From Nannochloropsis salina CCMP1776 (taxonomy: Eukaryota > Sar > Eustigmatophyceae > Eustigmatales > Monodopsidaceae): a stretch of 64,000 bases of DNA. Of the stretch, positions 11,369 to 21,260 are shown piece by piece. Every line of letters begins with the position of its first letter. Within the stretch, counting starts at the first letter, position 1. A model generated the notes under the pieces. That model was not told where the DNA came from. It ran no database searches and was given only the letters and a program-made list of their open reading frames with translations. The DNA lies in assembly GCA_004565275.1 (NCBI GenBank), contig SDOX01000002.1, forward strand, positions 1,062,884 through 1,126,883, in the 5' to 3' direction. Position numbers and translations under genes: made by a program.

Positions 11369-12148
11369 TTACGATTCCGATGGCCTTGTTTGTGACGTCG
11401 GCTCTCCATCCTTTTTATTGACCAGCAGGGACAAAAAGACACACCACCCCAGGAAGGCGACGTTCACGAACAAGACCCTGAGGTCGGGGGGCACAAAGGC
11501 ATAATTCGCGCAAGTAATGGGAATCCATACCCACCAGTTGGTTGTAATGCACGGCCAGAAATCCCGCTTGATTTGTGCCTTGGTTTCCTCCAAATCTTTC
11601 CCTTCTAACAAGTCCAAATAGGCGAAAATGGCCACTGTGAAGATCGGGGCTTGGATACCTTGATCGAGAGCAACCTTGAGCACGTTCGTCAGGCTGATGG
11701 GGTCGGAGGGCGGGGGAATCAGGTGGTCGAACCACTGGAAGTAGTAATGGTTCCAAATGGGTTGCAGTGTCGCTCCGAAAATGAGGAAGCGCAGCACGCG
11801 CTTCCAGTCGATTCCTAAGTCCTCCTCCTCGTCGTTTCCTTTTGCCCCGGTCTGCTTGGCCTTGTATGTCTCGATTGCTTGAGCCGAGAGATCACCTAAT
11901 GGTACAATCATAGCACTTGTTGCACATTTCGTAATCAAAGGGTGTGTGTGGATAAGCCCCATGTAGCCTTGAAAAAGGTCGTTCGCGTCCACAGCCGACA
12001 GCGCTCCCCGACTGCGACTTGATCGTCGAATCACAGGACGCAAACTCTGACGAGCAGGAGTGAAAAACGCCTGGCTGCCGCCAAAGAGTAGAAGAAGGAC
12101 GGCCGCCGTCCTCAACACGTGAGTGTCTCTTCTCGTGTGTGTGGTCAT
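11369..12148 (-). CDS. Mpv17/PMP22-family membrane protein, plastid-type signal
   Basis: Single-exon gene, 259 aa from the ATG at 12148; an in-frame upstream extension to 12247 would put 33 charged residues ahead of the signal and is less likely. Residues 10-30 are a leucine-rich signal ending GGSQAFFTPAR, a good ASAFAP-type site for complex plastids. The family core spans about residues 60-245: YMGLIHTHPLITKCATSAMIVPLGDLSAQ, the tryptophan/tyrosine stretch QPIWNHYYFQWFDHLIP, ALDQGIQAPIFT, and the C-terminal signature region FWPCITTNWWVWIPITCANYAFVPPDLRVLFVNV. The signature is closer to the canonical family than that of the gene at 1014-2306. It should sit in a plastid or other organelle membrane; no transport substrate is established for this family. 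Confidence 0.88.
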   Translation of the reverse strand: MTTHTRRDTHVLRTAAVLLLLFGGSQAFFTPARQSLRPVIRRSSRSRGALSAVDANDLFQGYMGLIHTHPLITKCATSAMIVPLGDLSAQAIETYKAKQTGAKGNDEEEDLGIDWKRVLRFLIFGATLQPIWNHYYFQWFDHLIPPPSDPISLTNVLKVALDQGIQAPIFTVAIFAYLDLLEGKDLEETKAQIKRDFWPCITTNWWVWIPITCANYAFVPPDLRVLFVNVAFLGWCVFLSLLVNKKDGEPTSQTRPSES

Positions 12149-13115
12149 TTTCTGTCGAAATGGATGTTTGGTTCGACCCAGCGTGAGACTGCATGACAAG
12201 AAAACATTTTTGTCGAAACATGAACGCTCGAAATCCCTCCTCAGCAATACTCGAATGTGATAATCGTAAAATATATATGATCACGCTAATGTTCCTGGGA
12301 TGGAAACGCGCACACGGGAACCAACAGGCCAGCCCACGGTATTTTTCAAGCCCACGTCGCATGCTCGCAGGTCATACGTGGTTGTGTTCCACGATAGATC
12401 CGATCTTCTCACTGACGACAGATCCGATCTTCTCACTAGCTCGAGACATACCACTTCCGCCGAGACATACCACTTCCGCCGTGCGACAAACACCCTAGGG
12501 ATTTGGGAATGGCTTGACCCTGGCGCTTTACTACAGGAGATGCCATTTTAAGAAAAAAAGTGAAATGCTGACTTAGGCGATGCTCATGATTCTCGTTCTT
12601 TTTCCTATCTATTTCTACTTTTCATCGTTACCACGAGGGCCGAGTACCCCTATCTCTTCCGGAACATGGCACGAAAAAGCTGCTTCGCACGTAAGAAGCG
12701 TGATGTATGCATATTTTAATCACTTTGTAAAAATTCGAACAGATACACGAGGGAAATTAGGCTTCAAAGTGGAAGGCATTGTCGTCATCCTCTCTTTCCT
12801 CTCTGTGGTATCATATAATCACTGCTAATGCGTACATGTCTACAAAGTTTGCTTCGATTCTCCTGAAAAAGTCTTGCACAATCTTCCTCTGACTATGTGC
12901 TTAATTTACAATTTTTCCGCCACAATATTTTTCCTAAGCCGTAAACGCCCCTTTTCCTTCCCTTTCTTCACACCTTCCTTCCTCTGGTGCGCATGCCACC
13001 TTCGCTCTCCATCAGCATCGTGATGTCACCTTTCAGGCACAAATTCTTTTCCTACTTTTTCCGGCGCCGGGGCCTTCCCTGTCCTCCCCCTTGTCCTTGC
13101 CCTTTGGAGCCCCGT
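12149..13115. other. Spacer with two short exact tandem repeats
   Basis: Promoter region of the Mpv17-like gene at the left and 3' region of the kinase-like gene at the right. It contains the tandem repeats at 12396-12479. No coding frame is supported. Confidence 0.5.
12396..12479. repeat. Two adjacent exact tandem duplications (18 and 19 bp units)
   Basis: An 18-bp unit (AGATCCGATCTTCTCACT) occurs at 12396-12413 and again at 12420-12437. Directly after it a 19-bp unit (CGAGACATACCACTTCCGC) is repeated head to tail at 12442-12460 and 12461-12479. All copies are exact, so the duplications look recent. They sit about 250 bp upstream of the Mpv17-like start codon. A 14-bp part of the first unit recurs at 30110-30123. 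Confidence 0.9.
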
Positions 13116-16100
13116 TCAGTCCAACTGGTGCGTCGCGGCGCCGAAGGATATGGTCCGGAGGGTGATGCGGAGGATTCCTCGGTCGGAAACGGCGTGAAGG
13201 TAGGCCCGGTGAAGGCACCGAATCCCTTGAACCCCTCCTCTCTGTCCACATCCGCGCTTGTCTCCTTTTTTCCTCCCTCCTCCGGCCCTTCTAAACCCAT
13301 CCCGGTGGAGTCGCCCCTCAGACTCGCCGTCGCCGCCGTTCCTCCACCCTCTCCCCATGACAAGACCCCCTCCCCCCCCTCCGTTCCCATCACCCCCCAG
13401 CTCCTGGAAGAAAATAGGCCACGTGTCCGCCAGCACCTGTCGGAGCTTCCCCACGTCTTCGTCCACCCCGGCCTCGACCAGGCGGCTCTGTGGACGCGGG
13501 GTCGACGACTGTTCCGTCTCGAGTTGGGGGACGGTCGACGCCGACGAGCGCCCGGGTTCCCGGTCCACAAAAGGGGCGTCTGCCATGCCCTCCCCCACTC
13601 GGCCCTGGGCAGGCGCCTTCCAGAGAGCTCGGGCCTCCAGGGCCGCTTCTGCCGCCGCCTCTGTCGCCAGATCGTCCAACCCGCTTTCGTGCGCGTACCA
13701 GGCACTCTCCTCAGCGGCCTTTTCGCCGTCTCCCCAGCCCTCCTCCTCCTTTTGTCCCGGGTCCCGCCCGTCCCCCCTCCCTGCCTCCCAAGCTCTGTCC
13801 CTCTCCATCTCTCTCTCGGACCGAAGCGCCACGCCCGCCGGCCCCCCCACCAAGCCCATGCCCGACCCGCGCGGAGGCAAGTGCCCGAACGCGTCCTGCC
13901 CTCCCTCCCTACCGCCCTCCTTCGGTCCCTGGGGCCCGTCTTCCCCCAAACGTGCCGTCGCGGAGGCCGTCCCTGCCGCTGCCAAACCCGCCGCCGCCAT
14001 CCACATCAATCCGTCCTGCCCCTCCACCTCCCCTCCCTTCCCCTCCTTCCTCGCCAACCCCTTCCCCTCCCCGTCCGTCCTCATCAACCTATCCTGCACG
14101 TCCTCTTCCTCCCTTACCTCCCCTTCCTCCCTCCTGACCTCCCACCCCACCTCCCGCCACGCCCTCCCGCCCTCCCTCTCGTACAAAACCGGGTCCTTCC
14201 GCCGACTTTTGCAGCTCGGGTCGGGCAACACGACCTCCCGCATGTACACGTCTTGCTCCGCCTCTGTCGCCTCCGTCGTAGCCGGGTCCAGGGCGGGGAG
14301 GGAATCTCCAGATATCATGGCCCCGCGCATCACTTCCAGCACGTGCTGGAGGTTGTTCCCCGCCACACCGAGGGACGGGCCGCGGGACTGCCCTCCTCCG
14401 CGCCGGAAATTATGGCGCGAAATCCCGCCCTCTCTCAAGTCCCAGGGGCTTCCTGCTTGTCGCCCGTCTTGTACCTCCTTCCCTTCGCCGTCCTTCCCTC
14501 CCCTCTCCGTTTCGTCCACCGCCTCCCCCTTGCCCCTCCACAACGAATTTCTCCTCTCCCTGCCTCCTCCATCCCCTATCGACGAGGCCCTCCGGCCCTT
14601 TTCCTCATCATACACCTCCATCCATGCTGCCCTTGGGCTAGCGAACGCCGCGTAGTCCCTCAAACACGCCCACGCCGCACGGACCACAGTCTCCTCCATT
14701 ACTCGCCCCGTCCGCCCTCCCTCCCTCCCTCCCTCCCTCCTCCCCCCCCTGGCCCCGACTGTACGTCTTCAGACGGGTTCAGGCCCAGCGACAGCAGCCA
14801 CAGACCCATATATCCCACTCCATCGTTGAATATCTCCCGGAGCTTGTCCTGCGTCCGGCCCCGCCCGACCCCCCCCTCTTCCTGAGTGCGCATGAAGGCT
14901 CGCTCGTACTCCCACCAGGACACCTGCATCGCCTCCTCCCAAATCTCCCTCTCCCCCTCTTTCCCTCCCCTGGCCATGCGGTGCGCCCAATTCGCCCACC
15001 AGCCGCCCACGTCCAGGCCCGCCGGTCCCCGCATGCTTCCCCCCCACTCCAGACCTGGACCTTCCCCGCCCCCCCTCCCTCCCCCTCTCCCTCCCCTCCC
15101 GTTCGGACCCATACGTTGGACATCCCCACGTCCCCCACTACCAGCGCCCCTCGGTCCTGCTCCAAGGTCCCGGCCAGACGGTCCACTGCCCACCAGACAC
15201 CTTCCCCTCCTCCCCCTCCTCCCTCCCTCTTCCACCCCGCCCGGAGGACTTTTCCGAGGTGCGAGTCCGTCATTCGCCCTTCCAGCCCCTGCAAAGTCTT
15301 GACCGCTGGATCCAAGAGGCGTTCGCGCCATTTCCCCCGGATCCCTTCGGCCGCCCACGGCTGCGGTCCTCCCGGCGTGAGACCCTCTCCGTGCATCAGG
15401 CTGAGTGCATGGAGCTTCCCCAACGTCCCGCCCACCAGCCTGGGCATGGTCGTTCTTGTCTCCTCTTCCGCAACCACCGCCGCGCTCCGAAACCCAGGCG
15501 TGCCTTCCAGCACCATTATCCCGTCCGCTTCCACCGCATCCACAAGCACCCTGGGGGCCAAGCCTGGCACGACCGCGTCCATGGCCACAAAGGCCGCTCT
15601 ATCCACCAGAAGGGCTGCCTGCGATGCCACCATACCTTCTGACACATCCTGCTCTCCCAATGCCCGGGCGCATTTCACGTACAAGAGGTCTCTTTCCTCC
15701 TCACGCCCCCGCGTCTCGTAGATCCCATACACCGGGACCACGCCCCCCGCGACCAGCAGGCGAATGCCCAGGGACTCCTCAGGAATGCCTCCCAGAGCCT
15801 CCGACAAGGGCCCACTCCGTCGCCACGCCAAGACGCGCTGCAACACGTGGGCATGGGCACCGTGAGCGCCAGGGGGGGGGGAAGGGAAAGGAAGGGCGGC
15901 GTCCTGCGCGAGGGAGGTGGGCGGGTATAAAGCGGCAGGGTCCAGGGAGGGAGCGGGGAAGAAAGACGAAGAAGACGCAAAGTCCTGTCCTCCCCTGATG
16001 GAAGGAAGGGGGCCCTCGTCCCCCCCTTGAGAGGTCTCCCAGGTGTCGTTCTCCCCCTCCCTCTCGCGCGCTCGTCTCTCCCCCTCGCTTCCATCGTCCG

Positions 16101-16416
16101 GCCGCTCCTCTCCTTCTGCAGCGTGCGCCCATCTTTCTGTTTGATGGCCTCGACGGAATTTGGGAAGATGCAAGAGCCCTCCTTTGGCAAAGGAGGCTGC
16201 CAACTCAGCACAACGACTGCTGCCTTCAAGCGGGCGGCGAAAAGAGGAACCGGGAATTTCGCCACTTGTCCTTCCAATAAAAGCCTCCACGAAAGAGTGG
16301 GGCAAAGCGAACAAAATACAAGCAACAATTAACATCACTAGGACGGAGTACAAAGCTTTAGATGCAGACAGGCTCGCTTTCGTGTGTCCTGATGACCCGA
16401 CGTTGGCGGCGGCCAT
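13116..16416 (-). CDS. Methylthioribose-kinase-like protein with long low-complexity tail
   Basis: Distant relative of MTR kinase (methionine salvage) within the APH kinase fold. The ATG at 16416 opens a hydrophobic leader (about residues 20-45, ending SFVEAF), suggesting plastid or secretory targeting. Kinase-fold segments: LLYVKCARALGEQD (family nucleotide-lobe Lys), IMVLEGTPGF, LGGTLGKLHALS, VVGDVGMSNVWV (the usual HGD is GD, Asn kept), then RGPAGLDVGGWWANWAHRM and LREIFNDGVGYMGLWLLSLGL, which resemble the MtnK C-terminal half. The DPE metal motif is not visible. The frame is kept only if the 7-base C run at 15039-15045 had one more base. A second frame change lies near the (CCCT)n tract at 14715-14741, where an intron or an indel is possible; the continuing frame (from 14699) has VMEETVVRAAWACLRDYAAF, then about 480 Gly/Glu/Arg-rich residues that may or may not be translated. 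Function as a kinase is doubtful. Confidence 0.55.
14715..14741. repeat. (CCCT)n microsatellite
   Basis: Perfect tetranucleotide repeat of about six to seven units inside the kinase-like gene, exactly where the reading frame changes. Length change here could explain the frame switch. Confidence 0.85.
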
Positions 16417-17493
16417 ACTGTCCTGCCCGCCCCCTTTGACCCGCACGACTTGGGAACGTCTCCTGTGAATGAAATGGCCATGCCGTGGTTAAGTTCACAA
16501 ACAAAGAAAATATCCCACCTTTAAAAATGTGCCACGGGGCGATGGGACGTGCCCTGCCAGCGTTGCGGGGGTAGGAGCGTGCTGTGGCCATATTGTCGCT
16601 GACTTGACTTTGACTTGTTCCGTCCGCTTTTTTTTCCCTCCCGCCGAGAAACCACTGCACGCGTTGCACGTTTTGTGTCAGCTTGCCTTTGAACTTTTCC
16701 ACCCATTGCCTTCCACCCTTTTCCAGCCCCAAAAAGAGTGGAGGAAAGAGAGGGGACGTCAACATTCCTGCGTTATATGTCGTCTCCGTTTTTCAGTCAC
16801 TCGTTTGTGGCCGTGCCGCCATTTTTTCTCCCGTGCTGAGAGGGAATGGATGGTGGAGAGGCCTTCTGATATTTTTTTCGAGTGAAATATCAAAAAGCGA
16901 CGTGATGTCTTCTCCCACCGTCAGCAAGTTCGCACTCCCCACGCATGCTCCTTTCATCATCCCTCTCACTTTATTTTGCTTGGTTGTCTGACGTGTGGGA
17001 AGTAATGTCAACGAAACGACGTCCCCAGCCGTGCGAACAAATAAAAAAGCAAGGCGTGAGATAGGCTCCTCCTCTTTCTTGGCGCGGTACTCTACCTCAT
17101 CCTGTAAGATCAACCTCCACAAAGAAAGTAGCATCCGCACCGTAAAATCGTTGGGCCAACAAAGCAGGACGCGCGAGGTCACCTCTTATAGAGTCGGATT
17201 TCCACCAGGTGTGGTCATCGCGTCACTTTTCAAGGTACGTGGTTCGATCATCATTGTGCCCCCTTTTGAACCTCCGACTTGTCCGGGTCCGTGTCTTGTG
17301 AATCGCGGCCGATTTGTCCCTGGGAAGACAATGACAACATTGCATTCACAATCTTCATGATTGTGACCGTCTTTGTATTCATTGTGCGTTTTGGATGCAA
17401 AGATTCTCAACCCTCCTGGCCTGTGACCGAATCCATCTCCACCCGTCTCACTGCTCCTGTATGCCCACCCGTTCCTTTCACAATCTCTGCAGC
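16417..17493. other. 1.08-kb bidirectional promoter region
   Basis: Between the starts of the minus-strand kinase-like gene and the plus-strand MFS gene. Short frames only. In-frame ATGs at 17395 and 17461 could extend the MFS protein upstream. Confidence 0.5.
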
Positions 17494-19332
17494 ATGACCA
17501 AGCCCAAAGTCCCGCGAATGGCCATGATTTTGGCCGCCTGCTTCCAGAACTTGGCCTGCGGCGGTCTCATCTTTGGATGGGCAGCCATCTCCAGCTCCCT
17601 TCTCATCGCCTCGAACGAGGAAGGCGGGCCCGCCTTGAGCCGCGACGCTGTCCACCGGCTCTTCGTCATGGCGACGTCCATCAATTTCACGGCCCCGCTC
17701 TTGCTGGGGGTTCTCCTGGATGCCTACGGTCCCCGCTTTTGTTCCGCGCTGAGCATATTTCTGGTCGGAGCCGGCTTTGTGCTCTTCTCCGCCTCCTCCC
17801 CCTCCCTCCCCACCCACCTCCCTGCCGTCATCCTCATCGCCTTTGGCGGACCCGGCGTCCAGTCCTCCATCATCCACCTCTCCAATTTGTATCCAGCAAG
17901 CAAGGCGACTGTCACGAGCGTCATCACCGGGTCTTTTAACCTCTCCTTCTTCATCTTCTTCATTTTCGACCGGCTCTGGGACCAATTCGGACTCACCTAC
18001 CAGGTAATTTTTGCCGGCTACACAACCGTCTGCCTCTTTGCCCTCATCCTCTCCCTCTTCCTTTGGCCGGACCGACCCTTCTCGTTCCAAGAACAAGCCC
18101 TCGAGGAAACTCTGCCCGACCAACTGGCCACGGCTCGGATCGGGCCCATTCGGGCGCCCTCTGTCTTCAAGAAAACATCCTTTGCCCCTACCGGACCCCC
18201 CCTGGCAGGCGGGCCTCGTTCCCTGCCCAGCGCCCAGGGAGGCAGCGACAGCAAGGACAAGAATGCGAAGGAGACAACGGGCCTGTTGGGGGGATCGGCG
18301 GCTTTGGGCCGGCCGACGAGCCAGGGGGGAAGCTGGGAAGAGGAGGACATCAAGGAGGCATCTTTCTGGGCACAACTTCGGTCTGCGCCCTTCCTCCGGG
18401 TGACCATTTTCATCGTGGTCGCCTCCTTTTGGGCAAATTTCTACATTGGCACCATCGACGTGCAGCTGGCAGACAACCACATGCTCACCCCTGCGAAACA
18501 AAATTTCATGGTCCGCCTGTTCACGGCCATCACCACGGCGGGCGTGCTGGGCATTCCAGTCGTGGGGAAACTGATGGACAGGTAAAGCGGGGGTAAGATA
18601 TGGGACATCGGGAGGTCTAAGGCGATGTCGCGCTCCTTTGGCTTTGCCCATGCGCACGGATGCCTCCCACGTGGTATCTGTCGGGCGTCCTGATGCGCAT
18701 GTGCTCGATTCTTTGCTAACCCCCCTTTCCCCCCATCTTCCTCTCTGGCATGCATCAGCTACGGCTTCGTCGCCACGGCCACTGTCACAGTGAGCATGGC
18801 GGTGGTCTATAGCTTGGGCATACTCTTTGAACAGACGCATGGGGGCACGCTGCCCCTCATCGTGGCCTTCGTCGCCTACGCACTTTTTCGGACATTCCTC
18901 TTCACCTATTTCTTTGCCTACCTGGCTGATGCGCTCGGGTTCCGGTTTTTTGGCGTCTTGGCTGGGGTCTCCTTTCTAATCGCAGGCTTTGCCGGCCTTT
19001 TGCAGTCACCATTGATGGAGTACGCCCAGGGAGACTGTCACTTGACGTCCACGGCCGTGCCTGGGTGCGATTCCGGGAAATGGCCGAGGCTGAACCTCTA
19101 CCAGCTCCTGTGCCTCACCTTGCTCTACTTGATCCCTGTTTTGGATCAGCAGGCAGCCAGCAAGGCACGAACCGCTAAGCAAGTTGGGGATAGAAGAGGA
19201 AGGGGTGGGGAAGGTGTCGTCCCCCGGTCGCCCTATCAGACGGCAAGCGGCTTGCGGCAGCAGCAGGCGACGTACATGGGGAGTTCGGATGCCAAAGGAG
19301 AGCGGCAAGGGAAGGGGGGGGGGTTGGTTTAG
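17494..19332 (+). CDS. SLC43-like major facilitator transporter, 2 exons
   Basis: MFS membrane transporter of the SLC43/FMP42-like group; animal SLC43 members move large neutral amino acids or nucleobases, so the substrate is open. Exons are 17494-18581 and 18759-19332 (177-nt GT-AG intron, phase 2), giving 553 aa. The ATG at 17494 lies just before the first helix (MAMILAACFQNLACGGLIFGW); ATGs at 17395 and 17461 would add 11-33 residues. The first half has six helices, with the MFS loop motif as LLDAYGPRFCSALS and a GGPGVQSSIIHLSNLY segment typical of this group. A soluble loop (about residues 190-285) with Pro/Gly runs separates it from the second half, where exon 1 ends in VVGKLMD and exon 2 continues with YGFVATATVTVS. 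Residues 485-553 are a polar tail. Divergent from the kinase-like gene. Confidence 0.85.
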
Positions 19333-19785
19333 CAGGTCAAAGTAGAGAAGGATCAGTGGTGCTCCAGCCGACATCACTTGTACGGTCTGGCCTTATGCCT
19401 GCTTTTTCGCTCGGGACCGGTCTTCATTTTCGTGCCCCTTTCCTGAACCATGGAGGGATGTAAAGCCGCCTGCATCTATGCAACGGCATCAAACTGGTTG
19501 CGGTAGTGTCTGAGACATGGCTAGGGTTGGGTGTGGAATGGGTAAATCAAGCGAAAGACACAAAAGCATTCGGTAATATTACAATAAGTGCAGGCTGCGC
19601 GGTGCTTATTCTTTTAGGCTCCTAGGGGCCTGAATGGAACCGAAGTACCACCGTGCTGCTATGCCTCCTTCACTTATTTCTGCTGCCTTACGATGTTTTT
19701 GTACTTTTCCTTCCTGTGCCTATCCATTAGTTGCTGATTGTTACGAGTCGCCCCGCAACATGTCATGACTCGATTCTTTGCTGTC
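19333..19785. other. Convergent spacer
   Basis: 3' region between the MFS gene and RIB43A. No coding support. Confidence 0.6.
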
Positions 19786-20901
19786 TTAGGAAAGAGAGGT
19801 TCCAAATTTGCCGAACAAGCCTTGCCCTGCGTCAATCTGACCAAACGCGTCCGCTTTGGAACGGGCTCTGTGCGCAGCTTGCTGTTTCCCCTGTTTATGG
19901 AGCGCAGCCTTCACATCAAGCTTCATAATTTCCCGAGCTTGACGTTCCTCTGCCTCTTGTTGTTCCAAAAGTTTGGCCCAGCATGCTTGTCTCCGATGCC
20001 ATTCTTGTGCGTCTTCCCTCTTCCGCTGTTTTTCCAGCGATTTATTATGAAGCAATGTCTTGTTTTCCTCCATGAGTTCCTGACGTTGCACGCCTGAAAA
20101 GCCTCTGAAACGATCGGAGATGATGCGTCCGGTTTCCCTGTTGACGCATTCGTTGACCTCGCAAAGCATAGGATCCGCCTGTATTCTCGCCAAGACAGCC
20201 ATTTCTTCGACTTTAGATCGCTCTTTCTCCTCTCTTTTGGCCCGATTGTGTCGCTGGATTTGAGTGGCGTTGTCCAGCTGTACCTGTCGGGTCAAGATAG
20301 CTTGAAGCGCAGCATCTTCTTTTGCCTGCTGCTCAGCGAGGGACAAAGCATGATGGAGTCGCTTATTCTCCTCTGAACATGCTTGTAGCTCAGCAGTTTT
20401 ACGCTCTTGTTGTAAAAGCCGGTGCTCCTGTACCCATCCTCGCATTTCTGAGTGCATTTGTTTCCTCCGGGCGGCATACCCCTCGTCCTCTCCATCTAAC
20501 TTTTGCAAAGCTCCTTTCGCGCATTCAGCAGGAGGTAAGTCTGAAAAATCTACACTCTTCTTGTTTTTGTTTTTATTTTTCTTTGCTTGAAGGTCCCATT
20601 CGTTTCGGACTGCGCGTGCAAGTGCGTGCCGGGTGGCTGCTTCCTCCGCCTCTTGAGCGGCCCGCACTCGTACAACTTTGGCCAAATTTTCTGCCTCACG
20701 GGCTGCAATGGCGTTTTCTATCTCTCGTAATTCTTTTTTCTTGTTGATTTGCTGCTGCAGGGCCGTCGCATCAACACTGATCGTTCGTTTGGCATTTTGT
20801 AGACGCTTTACTCTTTGCATGTCTCTTTCAGCCCTGTCGCTAAGCCGCCTCGCCTCTTTTTGGAGGTGCTGCTCTTGAAGAGCCTCCGAAGGATACATCA
20901 T
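19786..20901 (-). CDS. RIB43A: RIB43A-like flagellar microtubule ribbon protein
   Basis: Predicted 371 aa if the ATG at 20901 is used, close to the family length; the frame is open to an ATG at 21129, which would add 76 residues not seen in the family. Almost wholly coiled coil. Family hallmarks visible: an N-terminal segment NAKRTISVDATALQQQI, then a long helix KKKELREIENAIAAREAENLAK, a central DFSDLPPAECAKGALQKLDGEDEGY block, matching the conserved D-LP...LQ-F-GED region, and near the C-terminus RGFSGVQRQELMEENKTLL with a Gln/Glu-rich helix ending in a FGKFGTSLS tail. RIB43A lies inside protofilament ribbons of flagellar doublets and basal bodies. It is head to head with the SFI1-like gene, so both could be co-expressed. 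A 5' intron upstream of 20901 is possible. Confidence 0.8.
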   Translation of the reverse strand: MMYPSEALQEQHLQKEARRLSDRAERDMQRVKRLQNAKRTISVDATALQQQINKKKELREIENAIAAREAENLAKVVRVRAAQEAEEAATRHALARAVRNEWDLQAKKNKNKNKKSVDFSDLPPAECAKGALQKLDGEDEGYAARRKQMHSEMRGWVQEHRLLQQERKTAELQACSEENKRLHHALSLAEQQAKEDAALQAILTRQVQLDNATQIQRHNRAKREEKERSKVEEMAVLARIQADPMLCEVNECVNRETGRIISDRFRGFSGVQRQELMEENKTLLHNKSLEKQRKREDAQEWHRRQACWAKLLEQQEAEERQAREIMKLDVKAALHKQGKQQAAHRARSKADAFGQIDAGQGLFGKFGTSLS

Positions 20902-21260
20902 ACTAGCTGTCAAAAAATACAATAAGGCACATTTAAAATTCTCTGCGAGTGAGGTTTTGAGACGCAATAAAGTGGGTAAAGGCACTCTTTTCACTTGAAT
21001 AGAAGCATGCAGTAACGGTTCCCAACGGCTCGGCAGCCGTTCCTCTAGTTGCCAGAGGGCTGCGCAAGCTGAAAGTTTGCCTTTCCCAACGCGAAATACA
21101 ACGTTAACACAACCGTGTCTCTCAAACATCTACTTAGGTCAACAAAGACAATGGAGTCGTAGTATTATACGAAGGGCATCCATAAGTTCCCGTCTGACCG
21201 TGCTCAGTTTGACATAAGCAGAGAACTTCGCCCGAATAACGAAACACATCCTTCTCTGCG
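20902..21260. promoter_or_regulatory. Short shared promoter between RIB43A and SFI1-like genes
   Basis: The two ATGs are 359 bp apart, or 131 bp if RIB43A starts at 21129. A bidirectional promoter is inferred from the spacing; no factor site is identified. Confidence 0.5.

Noticed and set aside
12987-14885. Long plus-strand frames (632 and 465 codons) rich in Pro/Ser/Leu
   Set aside because: They are antisense to the kinase-like gene and arise from C/T-rich composition; no domain or splice support.
17407-18840. 477-codon minus-strand frame opposite the MFS gene
   Set aside because: Shadow of the spliced MFS coding sequence on the other strand, with no motif.
20902-21129. 76-residue N-terminal extension of RIB43A
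   Set aside because: Family members start near the NAKRTISVD segment; the extension lacks coiled coil character and probably belongs to the 5' UTR or an intron.
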